Source: Campylobacterota bacterium
GTDB taxonomy: Bacteria > Babelota > Babeliae > Babelales > Chromulinivoraceae
NCBI GenBank assembly: GCA_002721975.1
Contig: PBME01000019.1
Span: forward strand, 1 to 46,456
Direction of reading: 5' to 3'
DNA: 46,456 nt
Below are positions 8,186 to 16,483 of this stretch, in pieces. Both the position numbers and the translations under genes were made by a program. The notes below the pieces were generated by a model that searched no databases, had not been told where the DNA came from, and saw nothing but the letters and a program-made list of their open reading frames with translations. The number at the start of each line of letters is the position of its first letter. The stretch's first letter is position 1.

Positions 8186-8932
8186 ATGATGCAAAAAATA
8201 ACATCACAGCAAAATGATACCATCAAACATATTGTAAAACTTCAAAGTACATCATATCGAAACAAGCATAAACAATTTATAGCGCAAGGTTATAGTGTAT
8301 GCAAAACGCTTATTGATCAGCAATATCAACTTATTGATATATACATGACAGAATCAGCCTGGAACAAATATCATGAAACATATACTGATCTACCAATAAC
8401 ACTTGTTACAGATGCTATTATGCATAAAATAAGCACAACTGTAACACCTAGTGGTATTGTTGCTGTTTTTGCATTGCCTCAACAATCATACATACCTACT
8501 CATAACGCTATGGCTTTATACCATATCCAAGATCCAGGAAACCTTGGTACATTAATAAGAACAGCAGCAGCAATGAATATTGAAAATGTTTTTATTATTG
8601 ACGGCGTTGATCCTTATAGCCCGAAAGTAATACAAGCAACAGCAGGAACCATTGCTTATACCAATATTATCACGACTGATTGGCAGAACTTTATCAACAA
8701 ACATACACATATAGCAACATGCGCCTTAGTTGTAAAAGACGGTCAAAGTCCTGAATACATAAACATATCTAACTCTATTATCGTTATTGGCAACGAAGGA
8801 CAAGGATTGCCCATAGAAATTATCAAACAATGCTCTCAACATCTTACAATACCTATGCCTGGACAAACAGAAAGTCTTAATGCTGCAATAGCAGGATCAA
8901 TTGCTTTATATATCAAGTCTGTACAAAACTAA
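8186..8932 (+). CDS. SpoU/TrmH-family 2'-O-ribose RNA methyltransferase
   Basis: 248 residues. The SPOUT fold is identified by three motifs: QDPGNLGTLIRTAAAMNIEN (about 115-134, with the conserved Asn and Arg), IVIGNEGQGLP (about 197-207) and IPMPGQTESLNAAIAGSIAL (about 221-240). Together these form the trefoil-knot SAM site and dimer interface. The N-terminal ~95 residues match the substrate-binding domain of RlmB/TsnR-like enzymes, so the target is probably rRNA, although tRNA cannot be excluded. The gene starts directly after the tgt stop, with GGAGA 7 bases upstream; a second ATG follows immediately. Family firm, exact target nucleotide unknown. Confidence 0.9.
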   Translation: MMQKITSQQNDTIKHIVKLQSTSYRNKHKQFIAQGYSVCKTLIDQQYQLIDIYMTESAWNKYHETYTDLPITLVTDAIMHKISTTVTPSGIVAVFALPQQSYIPTHNAMALYHIQDPGNLGTLIRTAAAMNIENVFIIDGVDPYSPKVIQATAGTIAYTNIITTDWQNFINKHTHIATCALVVKDGQSPEYINISNSIIVIGNEGQGLPIEIIKQCSQHLTIPMPGQTESLNAAIAGSIALYIKSVQN

Positions 8933-8946
8933 TAAAAAGGAGTTTT

Positions 8947-10221
8947 ATGAAGACTCAGAAATTATCGCTTATTTCAGCTATTTTTATGAATATCAACATT
9001 ATCGCTGGTGCTGGATTGTTTATCAATACAACTTTATTAACTCAGCTTATTGGTGTTTACAGTTGTTTATCCTACTTGGTTATTGGCATTATTATGCTAC
9101 CTTTGATCAAAACAATAGCACACCTGGTACGACTACACCCTTCGGGAGGGTTTTATGCTTTTGTTAAACCAGTATCACCGTATCTTGCCTTTTTAACTTG
9201 TTGGATATATTTTTTTTCAAAATTAGCTTCTGGAGCATTGATTTTATATGTTGCTGCTGGATTTTTACAACAAGTCTTTCCACTATTATCACTCTATTGT
9301 CATCAACTATCTCTCAGCATTTTCATACTAGCTATATTTACCTATGCAAATTTGTTTAATATACAGATGGGCAGCATAATTCAAAAAATTTTTTTTAGTG
9401 CTAAAGCAATTCCCATCCTCGTTACGATTATCACTGGCATATTGACCTACAATAACTTGTATATCCCTACACAACAATACACCCTCATAGAATTTTCAAG
9501 CTCACTGCCTTTTGTACTGTATTGCTTAGCAGGATTTGAAGCAACCTGCTCAATTAGTCGAAAAATAGAAAGTCCTAGCATAAACGGACCAAAAGCTATT
9601 TTCTACTCTTTTTTCATCGTAATTATGGCATATACATTATTTCAATACTGTATATCAATTATGTTACTACCACACATTAATCATATTACGTCATATATAG
9701 ACGCTTTTCACATAATATGCCAACAATTGCCACTAGCACCAAGCATACAAAATACTATTACATCGCTTCTTAACTTCTTAATTAGTATATCAGCACTAGG
9801 AGGTGCATACGGTATTTTATTTTCTAACTCTTGGAATCTATATACTCTAGCAGAACATAATCATACCCCCTTTGCTAACCATCTTACAATGCTAAACGAC
9901 GACGATATTCCTACACAATCAGTATGTATCGAAAGCATGATCTGCTTACTATTTCTTATAATAACGCAAGGTAACCAAGTGCCACTTCAACAAACAGCTG
10001 CTTTTGGCGCTACGATAGCTTATACAACAAGCGCTATAGCGTTATTATGGCAAATTAATCGTATCCATATTTGGCATATATTGTCACTAATAACATGTTG
10101 CATACTCATCATTTCTTGTATCAATAACACCTTCATCCATGGTATTAATTCATTAGTCATCCTTATCCTGATGATCCTTGCTGGAGCACTTATTGATAGG
10201 CTGTCAAAAAAACACCCTTAG
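8947..10221 (+). CDS. APC-superfamily amino acid/polyamine permease
   Basis: 424 residues, almost entirely hydrophobic, with about 12 predicted membrane helices. The first helix has NIIAGAGLFI, the unwound Gly-rich substrate motif of APC transporters, and the loop HPSGGFYAFV matches the family's conserved GG-Y-ylr region after helix 2. Helix 6 has the FEATCSISRKIESP segment typical of the family. AAGGAG precedes the ATG. Such permeases import amino acids by proton symport or exchange. In a host-dependent bacterium it would bring in host amino acids (inference). It is the third gene of the tgt operon. Substrate cannot be assigned from sequence. Confidence 0.88.
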   Translation: MKTQKLSLISAIFMNINIIAGAGLFINTTLLTQLIGVYSCLSYLVIGIIMLPLIKTIAHLVRLHPSGGFYAFVKPVSPYLAFLTCWIYFFSKLASGALILYVAAGFLQQVFPLLSLYCHQLSLSIFILAIFTYANLFNIQMGSIIQKIFFSAKAIPILVTIITGILTYNNLYIPTQQYTLIEFSSSLPFVLYCLAGFEATCSISRKIESPSINGPKAIFYSFFIVIMAYTLFQYCISIMLLPHINHITSYIDAFHIICQQLPLAPSIQNTITSLLNFLISISALGGAYGILFSNSWNLYTLAEHNHTPFANHLTMLNDDDIPTQSVCIESMICLLFLIITQGNQVPLQQTAAFGATIAYTTSAIALLWQINRIHIWHILSLITCCILIISCINNTFIHGINSLVILILMILAGALIDRLSKKHP

Positions 10222-10225
10222 CCTT

Positions 10226-10254
10226 TTTACAACTATACAAAGCTGTGTCATAGT
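10226..10254 (+). promoter_or_regulatory. Putative promoter of the secreted-protein gene at 10302
   Basis: TTTACA (10226-10231), a 17-base spacer and CATAGT (10249-10254). It starts just after the permease stop. Each box is one or two bases off consensus. Confidence 0.4.
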
Positions 10255-10301
10255 AGTAGTACATTAAAAAAGTAAGTAAAGTAATTTAGTAGGAGGTTAT
10301 T

Positions 10302-11099
10302 ATGAAAAAATTACTATTTACAACTATCATGTTGGCAAGTATCACAAACTCAGTTTTACCAAGTGCAAGCACAGATTCAAGCTTTGATTTTAATTTAGAT
10401 TCAATAATTAACACAGTATCAGGGTGGACATCATATGGCACAGAACAAACCAAAAATGCTATTAGCTGGTCTTGGAATTTTATGAAAAAACATCCTTATA
10501 TAACAGCAGATACTATGATTGCAATTCATGCAATAAAAGATGCTGGTGTAAGAAATATATTGACAACAGAAACAATTGGTTCAATGATTTTTGCTCATAT
10601 ATTAATTAAAGTCGTACCAAATATGCCAGATATTAACTTGAAAGATTTAAAAGCTGATCCTAAAAAAACTTTTAACGATTGGCGTAAAAAAATCAATAGA
10701 AATGATCTACAAAGAATTGCTATTAAAACTGGTTTAGCAGTTGGTACTATCGCTGGCTTTTTAGGATTAAACCACTACTTATCTGGTGATGATTCTATTG
10801 TTAGTTATGCAAAAGAATATGGAGCAGAAGGATTATTATCAAAAACTGTACAACAAGCTGGTAAAACTACTGTTCAAACAGGAAAAGGAATGTTAAAAAT
10901 TGCTTTAGCAGGACCAGCAGCTCTTTCTTACCTGTTGAAATCTTCTTCTGCTATTGAACAAGCTAAAAAAGCAGCTATTGAAAACGCTAAACAAGCAGCT
11001 GAAGCAGCTAAAAAAGAAGCTGAAGAAGCATTAGCTAAACAAGCAGCTGAACAAACAGCTAATACAACTAAATCATTAGTAAGTTATTTCATGAGTTAA
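10302..11099 (+). CDS. Secreted membrane-associated protein with Ala/Lys coiled-coil tail
   Basis: 265 residues with a signal peptide (MKKLLFTTIMLASITNSVLPSAS) and a strong AGGAGG site 6 bases before the ATG. Two hydrophobic segments lie at about 85-105 and 140-158. The second is followed by HYLSGDDSI (158-166), a motif that recurs in the next two proteins. From about residue 217 to 255 the sequence is an Ala/Glu/Lys/Gln-rich amphipathic helix, probably a coiled coil. The gene has its own promoter candidate and a hairpin terminator. No known family. It is probably inserted in or attached to the envelope. Confidence 0.82.
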   Translation: MKKLLFTTIMLASITNSVLPSASTDSSFDFNLDSIINTVSGWTSYGTEQTKNAISWSWNFMKKHPYITADTMIAIHAIKDAGVRNILTTETIGSMIFAHILIKVVPNMPDINLKDLKADPKKTFNDWRKKINRNDLQRIAIKTGLAVGTIAGFLGLNHYLSGDDSIVSYAKEYGAEGLLSKTVQQAGKTTVQTGKGMLKIALAGPAALSYLLKSSSAIEQAKKAAIENAKQAAEAAKKEAEEALAKQAAEQTANTTKSLVSYFMS

Positions 11100-11120
11100 A
11101 GATACTATTATAATATGCAA

Positions 11121-11149
11121 AAAGTCTCTGGTGTTGCACCAGAGACTTT
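11121..11149 (+). terminator. Perfect 13-bp hairpin after the gene at 10302
   Basis: AAAGTCTCTGGTG and CACCAGAGACTTT pair perfectly around a TTG loop, 21 bases after the stop. The following T tract is short (TTTGTCTT), so it may be a terminator or an mRNA 3'-end stabiliser. Confidence 0.75.
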
Positions 11150-11265
11150 GTCTTATAAAACACCATAGGGCTTTTGACGACAAATGTCTGCTATGGCATT
11201 CTAAATATATGAGATAGTAATAAAGCACATAAAGTAAAATATATATGTATCCATGGAGGTTACAA

Positions 11266-12579
11266 ATGAAAAGAATACTAGTCTCATTAATGCTGGCATT
11301 TGTCAGCAATCAAGTATACGCACCACCTAAGAATCACAATAATAACAACAATAATCATCACCAACAGCAGCAAGCTCATGCACAAAATACCTGTGCACAA
11401 CAAACTGCAAATACTCAAACAGCTCAAAACAATTTAGTTACAAAAGCAACTAAGTTAGATGATAGCTTGTACGAGTTACAATCAAAACTAGAAGACATTA
11501 CAAAAGAAATCAAAACAATGATTGAAGAGCACACAGCAGCTAACCCAGTTGCTATAACAACTAAAAAAGTACTTGTTCTTCAAACATTGCTATTGCAAGC
11601 AAAACGTATAGCAGTAAAAGTGCATACTGATGCTACATCGTTGCCAGATACAACTGCAACGCAAAGTATTAAAAATCATTGTACAAATATCAGCAATCGT
11701 ATCAATGCAAATACATTTGTAATTCCTAATATACAGAATTTTATTACTGATCCTGTAACAAACAGCAACGGAATAAATACATGCATCACAGACGCAATGC
11801 CACATCTTGAACTGGCAATAGAAGAAACAGAAGAATTATTACCAGATTCAGTTACTGAATTTTTAAAAAACCATTGGGGTAAGATTGGTACTATCGCTTT
11901 ACTAGGTGGTAATTGGTATGCAGAAGGTAAGACATCATTATTAGGTTCTATCGTAGAATCATTTAAACAAGCAAAACCTTCATCATCATCTCCAAGCATA
12001 ACTTCTGATCATGCAATACTAGGATTGCTCACAGGAAGTATCTATCTAGCATATGCACATAGACAGTTTATACAAAATCAATTCAATAAAGTAAAAACAG
12101 TTATTACAACAACTAAAACAGGAATTAATAGTATATACGATACTATGTACGATATCTGGAAAGATAAAAAAAGCTTAGCAAAAGCAGCTGGAATAGCGCT
12201 AGCTCTAGGTGCATGGAACTATTATGCTCGCGGAGATAAATCAATACCAGCGCACTTACTCAATAATGGCTTACAAGGTATTGTACCATGCGTATTTGAT
12301 CAAGGTCGTGCAATTGTTATGAGCGGTGTCCAAGGATTACGAAACGCTGGTAGCAACACTCCAACAAGTAACAATGCGATTACACAATTAACCGAAACAA
12401 ACCCACTAATTAATATGTTTAAAAGCATTAAAGAATCTCCAGCAAAGCTTGCATATGATAATCCAAAAGAAACAGCATTAGGAGGATTAGCTGCTTTATT
12501 GGTTGGCAGAAAAACAATGTATGTACCTATAAAAAACGCAATCCTTAATATTAAAAATTTAAAACCATCTACGATATAA
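11266..12579 (+). CDS. Secreted protein with Asn/His/Gln tract and duplicated membrane module
   Basis: 437 residues. I choose the ATG at 11266 because GGAGG lies 6 bases upstream and the protein then begins with a signal peptide (MKRILVSLMLAFVSNQVYA); an ATG 21 bases earlier in frame lacks this. After the signal comes a low-complexity Asn, His and Gln tract (about 23-40), then helical segments. Two hydrophobic segments are followed by related motifs NWYAEGKTSLL (216-226) and NYYARGDKSI (318-327), which suggests an internal duplication. The same module appears once in each flanking secreted protein. The family is unknown and likely lineage-specific. An envelope location is inferred. Confidence 0.82.
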   Translation: MKRILVSLMLAFVSNQVYAPPKNHNNNNNNHHQQQQAHAQNTCAQQTANTQTAQNNLVTKATKLDDSLYELQSKLEDITKEIKTMIEEHTAANPVAITTKKVLVLQTLLLQAKRIAVKVHTDATSLPDTTATQSIKNHCTNISNRINANTFVIPNIQNFITDPVTNSNGINTCITDAMPHLELAIEETEELLPDSVTEFLKNHWGKIGTIALLGGNWYAEGKTSLLGSIVESFKQAKPSSSSPSITSDHAILGLLTGSIYLAYAHRQFIQNQFNKVKTVITTTKTGINSIYDTMYDIWKDKKSLAKAAGIALALGAWNYYARGDKSIPAHLLNNGLQGIVPCVFDQGRAIVMSGVQGLRNAGSNTPTSNNAITQLTETNPLINMFKSIKESPAKLAYDNPKETALGGLAALLVGRKTMYVPIKNAILNIKNLKPSTI

Positions 12580-12628
12580 CACAACAATAGTATTACGAAA
12601 CATTCAATTCAAATTTTGAGGTTTTTTT

Positions 12629-13441
12629 ATGAAAAAAAATATCATATTATCTTTTATTATAGGTATAAGCAGCATTGTATCGCCTGCAATAGCTAATTAC
12701 ATTCCCACAAGAGGACCTTTGCAATTACACGATGTAAGCAAAGATAATCTTGGAGTTATTACAGCAACCTTGCGTGGAAATAATGATTTACAACAAGAAC
12801 TTACTACTATACAAGCATTTTCGCGCTTATTTCCACAAGCAAAAACATATCAAAATATCGTACAAACTATACAACATGCACAAAGCCCGCTAGGCTATCA
12901 AGCTCTTGAAGCGCTTGAAAATGTCATCATGTACATCTATCACGAAAAAGCATTTGCTGTATACATCCCATACGATCCATGCCTACCAGTACAAGGATTA
13001 CGCTATACATGGCTTAATCCGCTAACATACATACAACCACAATATTGGCTTAGTGATAGCAACGAAGAACTTGATCAACTTATTAATGAGCTTGATCAAC
13101 TTGCAACTGTTGCTATGAGTAAAAATCCAATACTTGCAACACGTATGAAAGCAACCGTACATACATATCGCCACTGGAGAAAATACATATTAGCTACAAT
13201 TATAGGTTATTTTGCGCAAGATACGTACCGGAGAGATGGTGCAACATCAACGCTAAGCTTACTACTACATGGTGATAAAAAAGCATCTTTAAAAAATATA
13301 AAAGATGACGTATACAAAGCTTGTTCGTGCATATATAGCTGTGGATCTTATTTGCTTTCATCTTCTCAAGATAAAAAGAAATTTGTCACATGGCCGTCAT
13401 CAATAAGCTGGCCATCATTATTAAATACGCAACATATTTAA
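12629..13441 (+). CDS. Secreted protein related to the two upstream secreted proteins
   Basis: 270 residues with a signal peptide (MKKNIILSFIIGISSIVSPAIA). The middle is helical, with a repeated (I/L)N-E-LDQL pattern around residues 145-160. Near the C-terminus a hydrophobic stretch WRKYILATIIGYFAQDTYRR is followed by DGATSTLSLL (to about residue 212), resembling the module of the two preceding proteins. The C-terminus is Ser/Trp-rich. GAGG lies 7 bases before the ATG. Its TAA stop overlaps the stop of the convergent mraY through a shared TTAA, and no terminator is seen. Function unknown. Confidence 0.8.
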   Translation: MKKNIILSFIIGISSIVSPAIANYIPTRGPLQLHDVSKDNLGVITATLRGNNDLQQELTTIQAFSRLFPQAKTYQNIVQTIQHAQSPLGYQALEALENVIMYIYHEKAFAVYIPYDPCLPVQGLRYTWLNPLTYIQPQYWLSDSNEELDQLINELDQLATVAMSKNPILATRMKATVHTYRHWRKYILATIIGYFAQDTYRRDGATSTLSLLLHGDKKASLKNIKDDVYKACSCIYSCGSYLLSSSQDKKKFVTWPSSISWPSLLNTQHI

Positions 13442-14502
13442 CGCACTTTTAATGTAATTAAAGCAAATAAACATAAAACAATAGAAATTATATTAAAACG
13501 AACTGTTATTTTAGGCTCCTGCCATCCCAACAATTCAAAATGGTGATGAACAGGAGCCATTTTAAATAATTTTTTACCATAATATTTAATGGAAATATAT
13601 TGTCCTATCACTGACAAAACTTCAAAAACAAATAATCCTCCAGCAATAGGCAACAATAACTCTTGCTTAGAAACAATAGCCATCAATGCTAATCCAGCAC
13701 CTAGCGACAATGATCCAACATCACCCATAAAAATTTGTGCAGGATGAGCATTAAACCATAAAAAACCAAGGCATGCTCCTATTAAAACGCTGCCAACTAT
13801 GGCTACCTCTGCAGTACCTGTAAACGGAATATGTAAATACGAAGCAAAAGCATAGTGCCCTGCTAAATAACTAACAATAGAAAACACAGAAAAATTAGAT
13901 AACAATATACCCACAGCCAATCCATCAAGCCCATCTGTTAAATTAACAGCATTACTCATAGCAACAATGATAAAAACAAGCCAAGGAATGATAAAATATC
14001 CAAAATCAATATGGATATTTTTAAAAAAAGGAACACAAATCTCATAAGAAGGGCTTTTTGTATATATCCAAGCTAACACAACACACGTTGCCATAACTAC
14101 TTGCAGACTAAATTTTTGACGCGGATACAGCCCATTTTTATACCATATTTTATACAAATCATCTAAAAAGCCTATCGCACCAAAACCAACAAGCACCAAC
14201 ACAAAGAGCCATATTTCAAGTTTATACCAATCACACCATAACAACAGGTTGCTTATAGCAACTGCTAAAATAAAACACCCTCCCATAGTAGGAGTGCTTC
14301 CTTTGAGTTGATGATTTTCAGGCGTAAATGGACGAGCACTATTACGAAATGCTTGTTGAGAAAATGCAATAAAAGACTTACCAAACGCAAGTGACATACA
14401 TAAAGAAGTTAACAAAGCAGCTATAGATCGAAATGAAACATAATGCACAATATTGCATATAGAAAAAGAATCTTGCAACATTGACGCTAGATGATACAGC
14501 AT
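13438..14502 (-). CDS. mraY: Phospho-N-acetylmuramoyl-pentapeptide transferase
   Basis: 354 residues with about 10 membrane helices. MraY transfers phospho-MurNAc-pentapeptide from UDP to undecaprenyl phosphate, making lipid I. Family motifs present are KGSTPTMGG, the catalytic LDDLYKIWYKNGLYPRQKF, NAVNLTDGLDGLAVG, FMGDVGSLSLGAG and the C-terminal APVHHHFELLGWQEPKI. The length equals the usual ~360. An AAAAGG site precedes the ATG. Unlike most bacteria it is not inside a division/cell-wall cluster but stands alone, reversed, among secreted-protein genes. With murB it indicates that the lipid-linked stage of peptidoglycan synthesis is kept. Confidence 0.95.
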   Translation of the reverse strand: MLYHLASMLQDSFSICNIVHYVSFRSIAALLTSLCMSLAFGKSFIAFSQQAFRNSARPFTPENHQLKGSTPTMGGCFILAVAISNLLLWCDWYKLEIWLFVLVLVGFGAIGFLDDLYKIWYKNGLYPRQKFSLQVVMATCVVLAWIYTKSPSYEICVPFFKNIHIDFGYFIIPWLVFIIVAMSNAVNLTDGLDGLAVGILLSNFSVFSIVSYLAGHYAFASYLHIPFTGTAEVAIVGSVLIGACLGFLWFNAHPAQIFMGDVGSLSLGAGLALMAIVSKQELLLPIAGGLFVFEVLSVIGQYISIKYYGKKLFKMAPVHHHFELLGWQEPKITVRFNIISIVLCLFALITLKVR

Positions 14503-14692
14503 AAAATACCTTTTGTTAGAAAATGCACCCTTCCTATATGTAGTCTAGATCAGTCTCTTATGAATCGCAATAAAAAACGGTGGGGGGCTTTTGACCAATA
14601 TGTAAAGAATTTGTACTTTAATAATACGTTACATATTTGTCATAACATATTAAATTGAAATCTAATCCTAAAATTGTTAGAAGGAAACGATA
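14503..14692. promoter_or_regulatory. 190-bp divergent intergenic region between mraY and the 14693 gene
   Basis: Holds the upstream signals of both divergent genes. On the plus strand GGGCTTTTGACC (14585-14596) nearly repeats GGGCTTTTGACG (11168-11179) found upstream of another secreted-protein gene. Each contains a TTGAC that could serve as a -35 box. I see no convincing -10 box at ideal spacing, nor any small gene or RNA. Confidence 0.35.
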
Positions 14693-15070
14693 ATGAAAAC
14701 AAGTACTAAATACCTGTTAACTGCAATAGTCGGATTAGGAGTCATAAGTAAAGAAGCTTATTCAAATCCTACATCATTGGATGATCGTATTCATACACGT
14801 ACAGTAGAACATATGCAAAACATAGACGATCTTACCATGTCAAACCTATTTTTAAACAAGGCTAAAATAGAAAACTTATGTAAAGCTATACTTGCTATTT
14901 TAAACGAAAATAGTTTTGTGAACAGCAAACCTCAACTCAAAAGAGCTTTAGAAGCTAACAATATCACACATTTAAAACAAATTATTGCTGAATTACCTGA
15001 GCAAACTCAAAAAGTAATCATAGCAAAAATTAAAGATGATAGAATCAAAAACTTCTTAGGTCTTTCTTAA
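14693..15070 (+). CDS. Small secreted protein, first of a tandem duplicate pair
   Basis: 125 residues: a signal peptide (MKTSTKYLLTAIVGLGVISKEAYS) and then an all-helical domain. Conserved with the next protein are NIDDLTMSNLFLNKAKIENL near residues 45-64 and the C-terminal LPEQTQKVIIAKIKDDRIKN followed by FLGLS. AGAAGGAAA precedes the ATG. Only one cysteine remains in the mature part. The pair sits between mraY and another secreted-protein gene and shares one terminator, so they are probably co-transcribed. I recognise no known family; a periplasmic or exported helical protein is likely. Confidence 0.82.
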   Translation: MKTSTKYLLTAIVGLGVISKEAYSNPTSLDDRIHTRTVEHMQNIDDLTMSNLFLNKAKIENLCKAILAILNENSFVNSKPQLKRALEANNITHLKQIIAELPEQTQKVIIAKIKDDRIKNFLGLS

Positions 15071-15080
15071 TAGCTGTATC

Positions 15081-15455
15081 ATGAATCGTATTGTAAATAT
15101 TTCATATTTTTTATTTTACTTTAGCTTTATATTGCCTACCCACGAACAAACAATAGAACACAAAATAAATAATTGCGTTACCAAACATAGCAAGAACATT
15201 GATAATTTAACCCTGTGGAATGTCGTATATAATAAAAGTAAAATTGAAAATATGTGTTTAGAAGTTTTAGATATTCTAGAACAAGAAAATAATTCTCAAC
15301 ATCTCGATACTGTTCTGTTAAACATTAAAAAAGCTTTAAAAGAACGTAACGAAAAGTTGCTATTACAATATTTACCTAAGTTACCACAAGAAACAAAATC
15401 TTTAATTTTGAAAAAGATTAAAGATAAAACAATAAAAATATACCTCGGTTTATAA
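15081..15455 (+). CDS. Small secreted protein, second of the tandem pair
   Basis: 124 residues. The N-terminus MNRIVNISYFLFYFSFILPT is hydrophobic and probably a signal peptide. NIDNLTLWNVVYNKSKIENM and LPQETKSLILKKIKDKTIKI then YLGL align without large gaps to the preceding protein, and both end a few residues after GL. The gene starts 10 bases after its partner's stop and lacks a good ribosome site, which suggests translational coupling. Identity is low enough that the duplication is not recent. Function unknown. Confidence 0.8.
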   Translation: MNRIVNISYFLFYFSFILPTHEQTIEHKINNCVTKHSKNIDNLTLWNVVYNKSKIENMCLEVLDILEQENNSQHLDTVLLNIKKALKERNEKLLLQYLPKLPQETKSLILKKIKDKTIKIYLGL

Positions 15456-15503
15456 ATTCATACTAGATAAAACACAGCTAACGCTATGACATACAAATTA
15501 CAA

Positions 15504-15539
15504 AAGAGTCGACTTTTTAGTCGGCTCTTTTTCTTTTCA
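15504..15539 (+). terminator. Intrinsic terminator after the tandem small secreted genes
   Basis: AAGAGTCGACT and AGTCGGCTCTT form an 11-bp stem with one G-T wobble around a TTTT loop, followed by TTTCTTTT. It lies 48 bases after the stop. Confidence 0.88.
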
Positions 15540-15573
15540 AAACAGAAACAAACTTTAAAGTTACTCTGCAAAC

Positions 15574-15603
15574 TTGTTTTTATATTTTGTAAACATGTAC
15601 ATT
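15574..15603 (+). promoter_or_regulatory. Putative promoter of the secreted-protein gene at 15628
   Basis: TTGTTT (15574-15579), an 18-base spacer and TACATT (15598-15603). It follows directly on the previous terminator, so a promoter is expected here. The -35 box is weak. Confidence 0.4.
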
Positions 15604-15627
15604 ATGTGTAAAAACAAAGGAGTTTTT

Positions 15628-16350
15628 ATGAAAAAACGAGTACTTATAAGTTTACTATGCATATCCCAATTTGCGATAACAAGTAGTCAAAGACCGCCAA
15701 CCATAACAAGTATGCCACCAACCACTAACCAACAAATTTTACAAACACTACAAGAAATCCGAGAAGATCGACAATCAAATACAGACTGTTGCGCACGAAC
15801 TACAGCTAGCTTAGCACTGGTAGTAGCAGTAGCAGGTGTAAGCGGATTAGCTTTATTAGATTCTCTGCAACTTAATAAACTCAATGATGTCAACAATTTG
15901 CTCAGCAATGTAAACGGTACACTCACAAACTTACCTTCTGCCCTACCGAATGTATCTGTAGATATACCTCAAATTAACACTACCGATTTATTACAACAAC
16001 TGGTACCCGCTCTACGTGATTCATTATTGCCACAATTAACAACATTCAATCAAACAGAACTAACACAAAGCATTACAAGTACCATTCAAAGCTCTTTAGG
16101 CAATGTAACCAATCTTGTAAATTTATTAAAAACAACAGCATTACCTCTAACACTACCAAGCGGATCTGGCTCAGGATCAGGCTCAGATCAATCATCAATT
16201 CTCAAAAATCATAGTATTACTAGTAACGAAATTTCAGCACTAACACAAGAAGAGAAAATAGAACTTTTACTACAAAGCATGATTATAATTGCGCTTCATA
16301 TCTTACAAAATAAAGACTCTCTTGATACAAACACAGCTTGTACTACATAA
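15628..16350 (+). CDS. Secreted protein of unknown function with Gly-Ser linker
   Basis: 240 residues. The ATG at 15628 is chosen because AAAGGAG lies 5 bases upstream and a signal peptide follows (MKKRVLISLLCISQFAITSS); an upstream in-frame ATG has no such site. Pro/Thr-rich residues 22-35 lead to a hydrophobic Ala/Val/Leu helix (about 62-82) that could cross the membrane. The region 90-180 is Asn/Leu/Thr/Gln-rich with regular leucine spacing. A GSGSGSGS linker (near residues 180-187) precedes a C-terminal helix. Flanked by its own promoter and terminator. No family recognised. Confidence 0.8.
   Translation: MKKRVLISLLCISQFAITSSQRPPTITSMPPTTNQQILQTLQEIREDRQSNTDCCARTTASLALVVAVAGVSGLALLDSLQLNKLNDVNNLLSNVNGTLTNLPSALPNVSVDIPQINTTDLLQQLVPALRDSLLPQLTTFNQTELTQSITSTIQSSLGNVTNLVNLLKTTALPLTLPSGSGSGSGSDQSSILKNHSITSNEISALTQEEKIELLLQSMIIIALHILQNKDSLDTNTACTT
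16161..16187 (+). repeat. Short coding repeat encoding a Gly-Ser linker
   Basis: GGATCTGGCTCAGGATCAGG followed by CTCAG repeats a GG(A/C)TC(T/A) six-base unit about four times and encodes alternating Gly and Ser. It is probably a flexible linker that can change length by slippage. Confidence 0.6.
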
Positions 16351-16376
16351 TACCCTTGTAAAATCAATCTTTCTTT

Positions 16377-16406
16377 AAAAAGAGCTCGTAGTCATGAGCT
16401 CTTTTT
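16377..16406. terminator. Intrinsic terminator after the gene at 15628
   Basis: AAAAAGAGCTC and GAGCTCTTTTT form an 11-bp stem around an 8-base loop, ending in a T run, 26 bases after the stop. Confidence 0.85.
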
Positions 16407-16420
16407 ACTCATAAGCTCAT

Positions 16421-16449
16421 TTGAGAAAAACTGTATTTATAGGTATACT
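16421..16449 (+). promoter_or_regulatory. Sigma-70 promoter of the mnmG operon
   Basis: TTGAGA (16421-16426) and TATACT (16444-16449) are 17 bases apart, each five of six to consensus, immediately after a terminator and 34 bases before the mnmG ATG. This is one of the clearest promoters in the window. Confidence 0.72.
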
Positions 16450-16483
16450 TTTACTATAACCTTTTAACCTTGTTGTAAAAATT

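Noticed and set aside
8901-9167. Short frame spanning the methyltransferase end and permease start
   Set aside because: It is out of frame with the well-supported permease, which has its own AAGGAG site, and has no recognisable content.
13438-13441. Overlap of the mraY stop with the convergent gene's stop
   Set aside because: A TTAA sequence gives TAA on both strands. This is a compact-genome coincidence and not a regulatory element that I can support.
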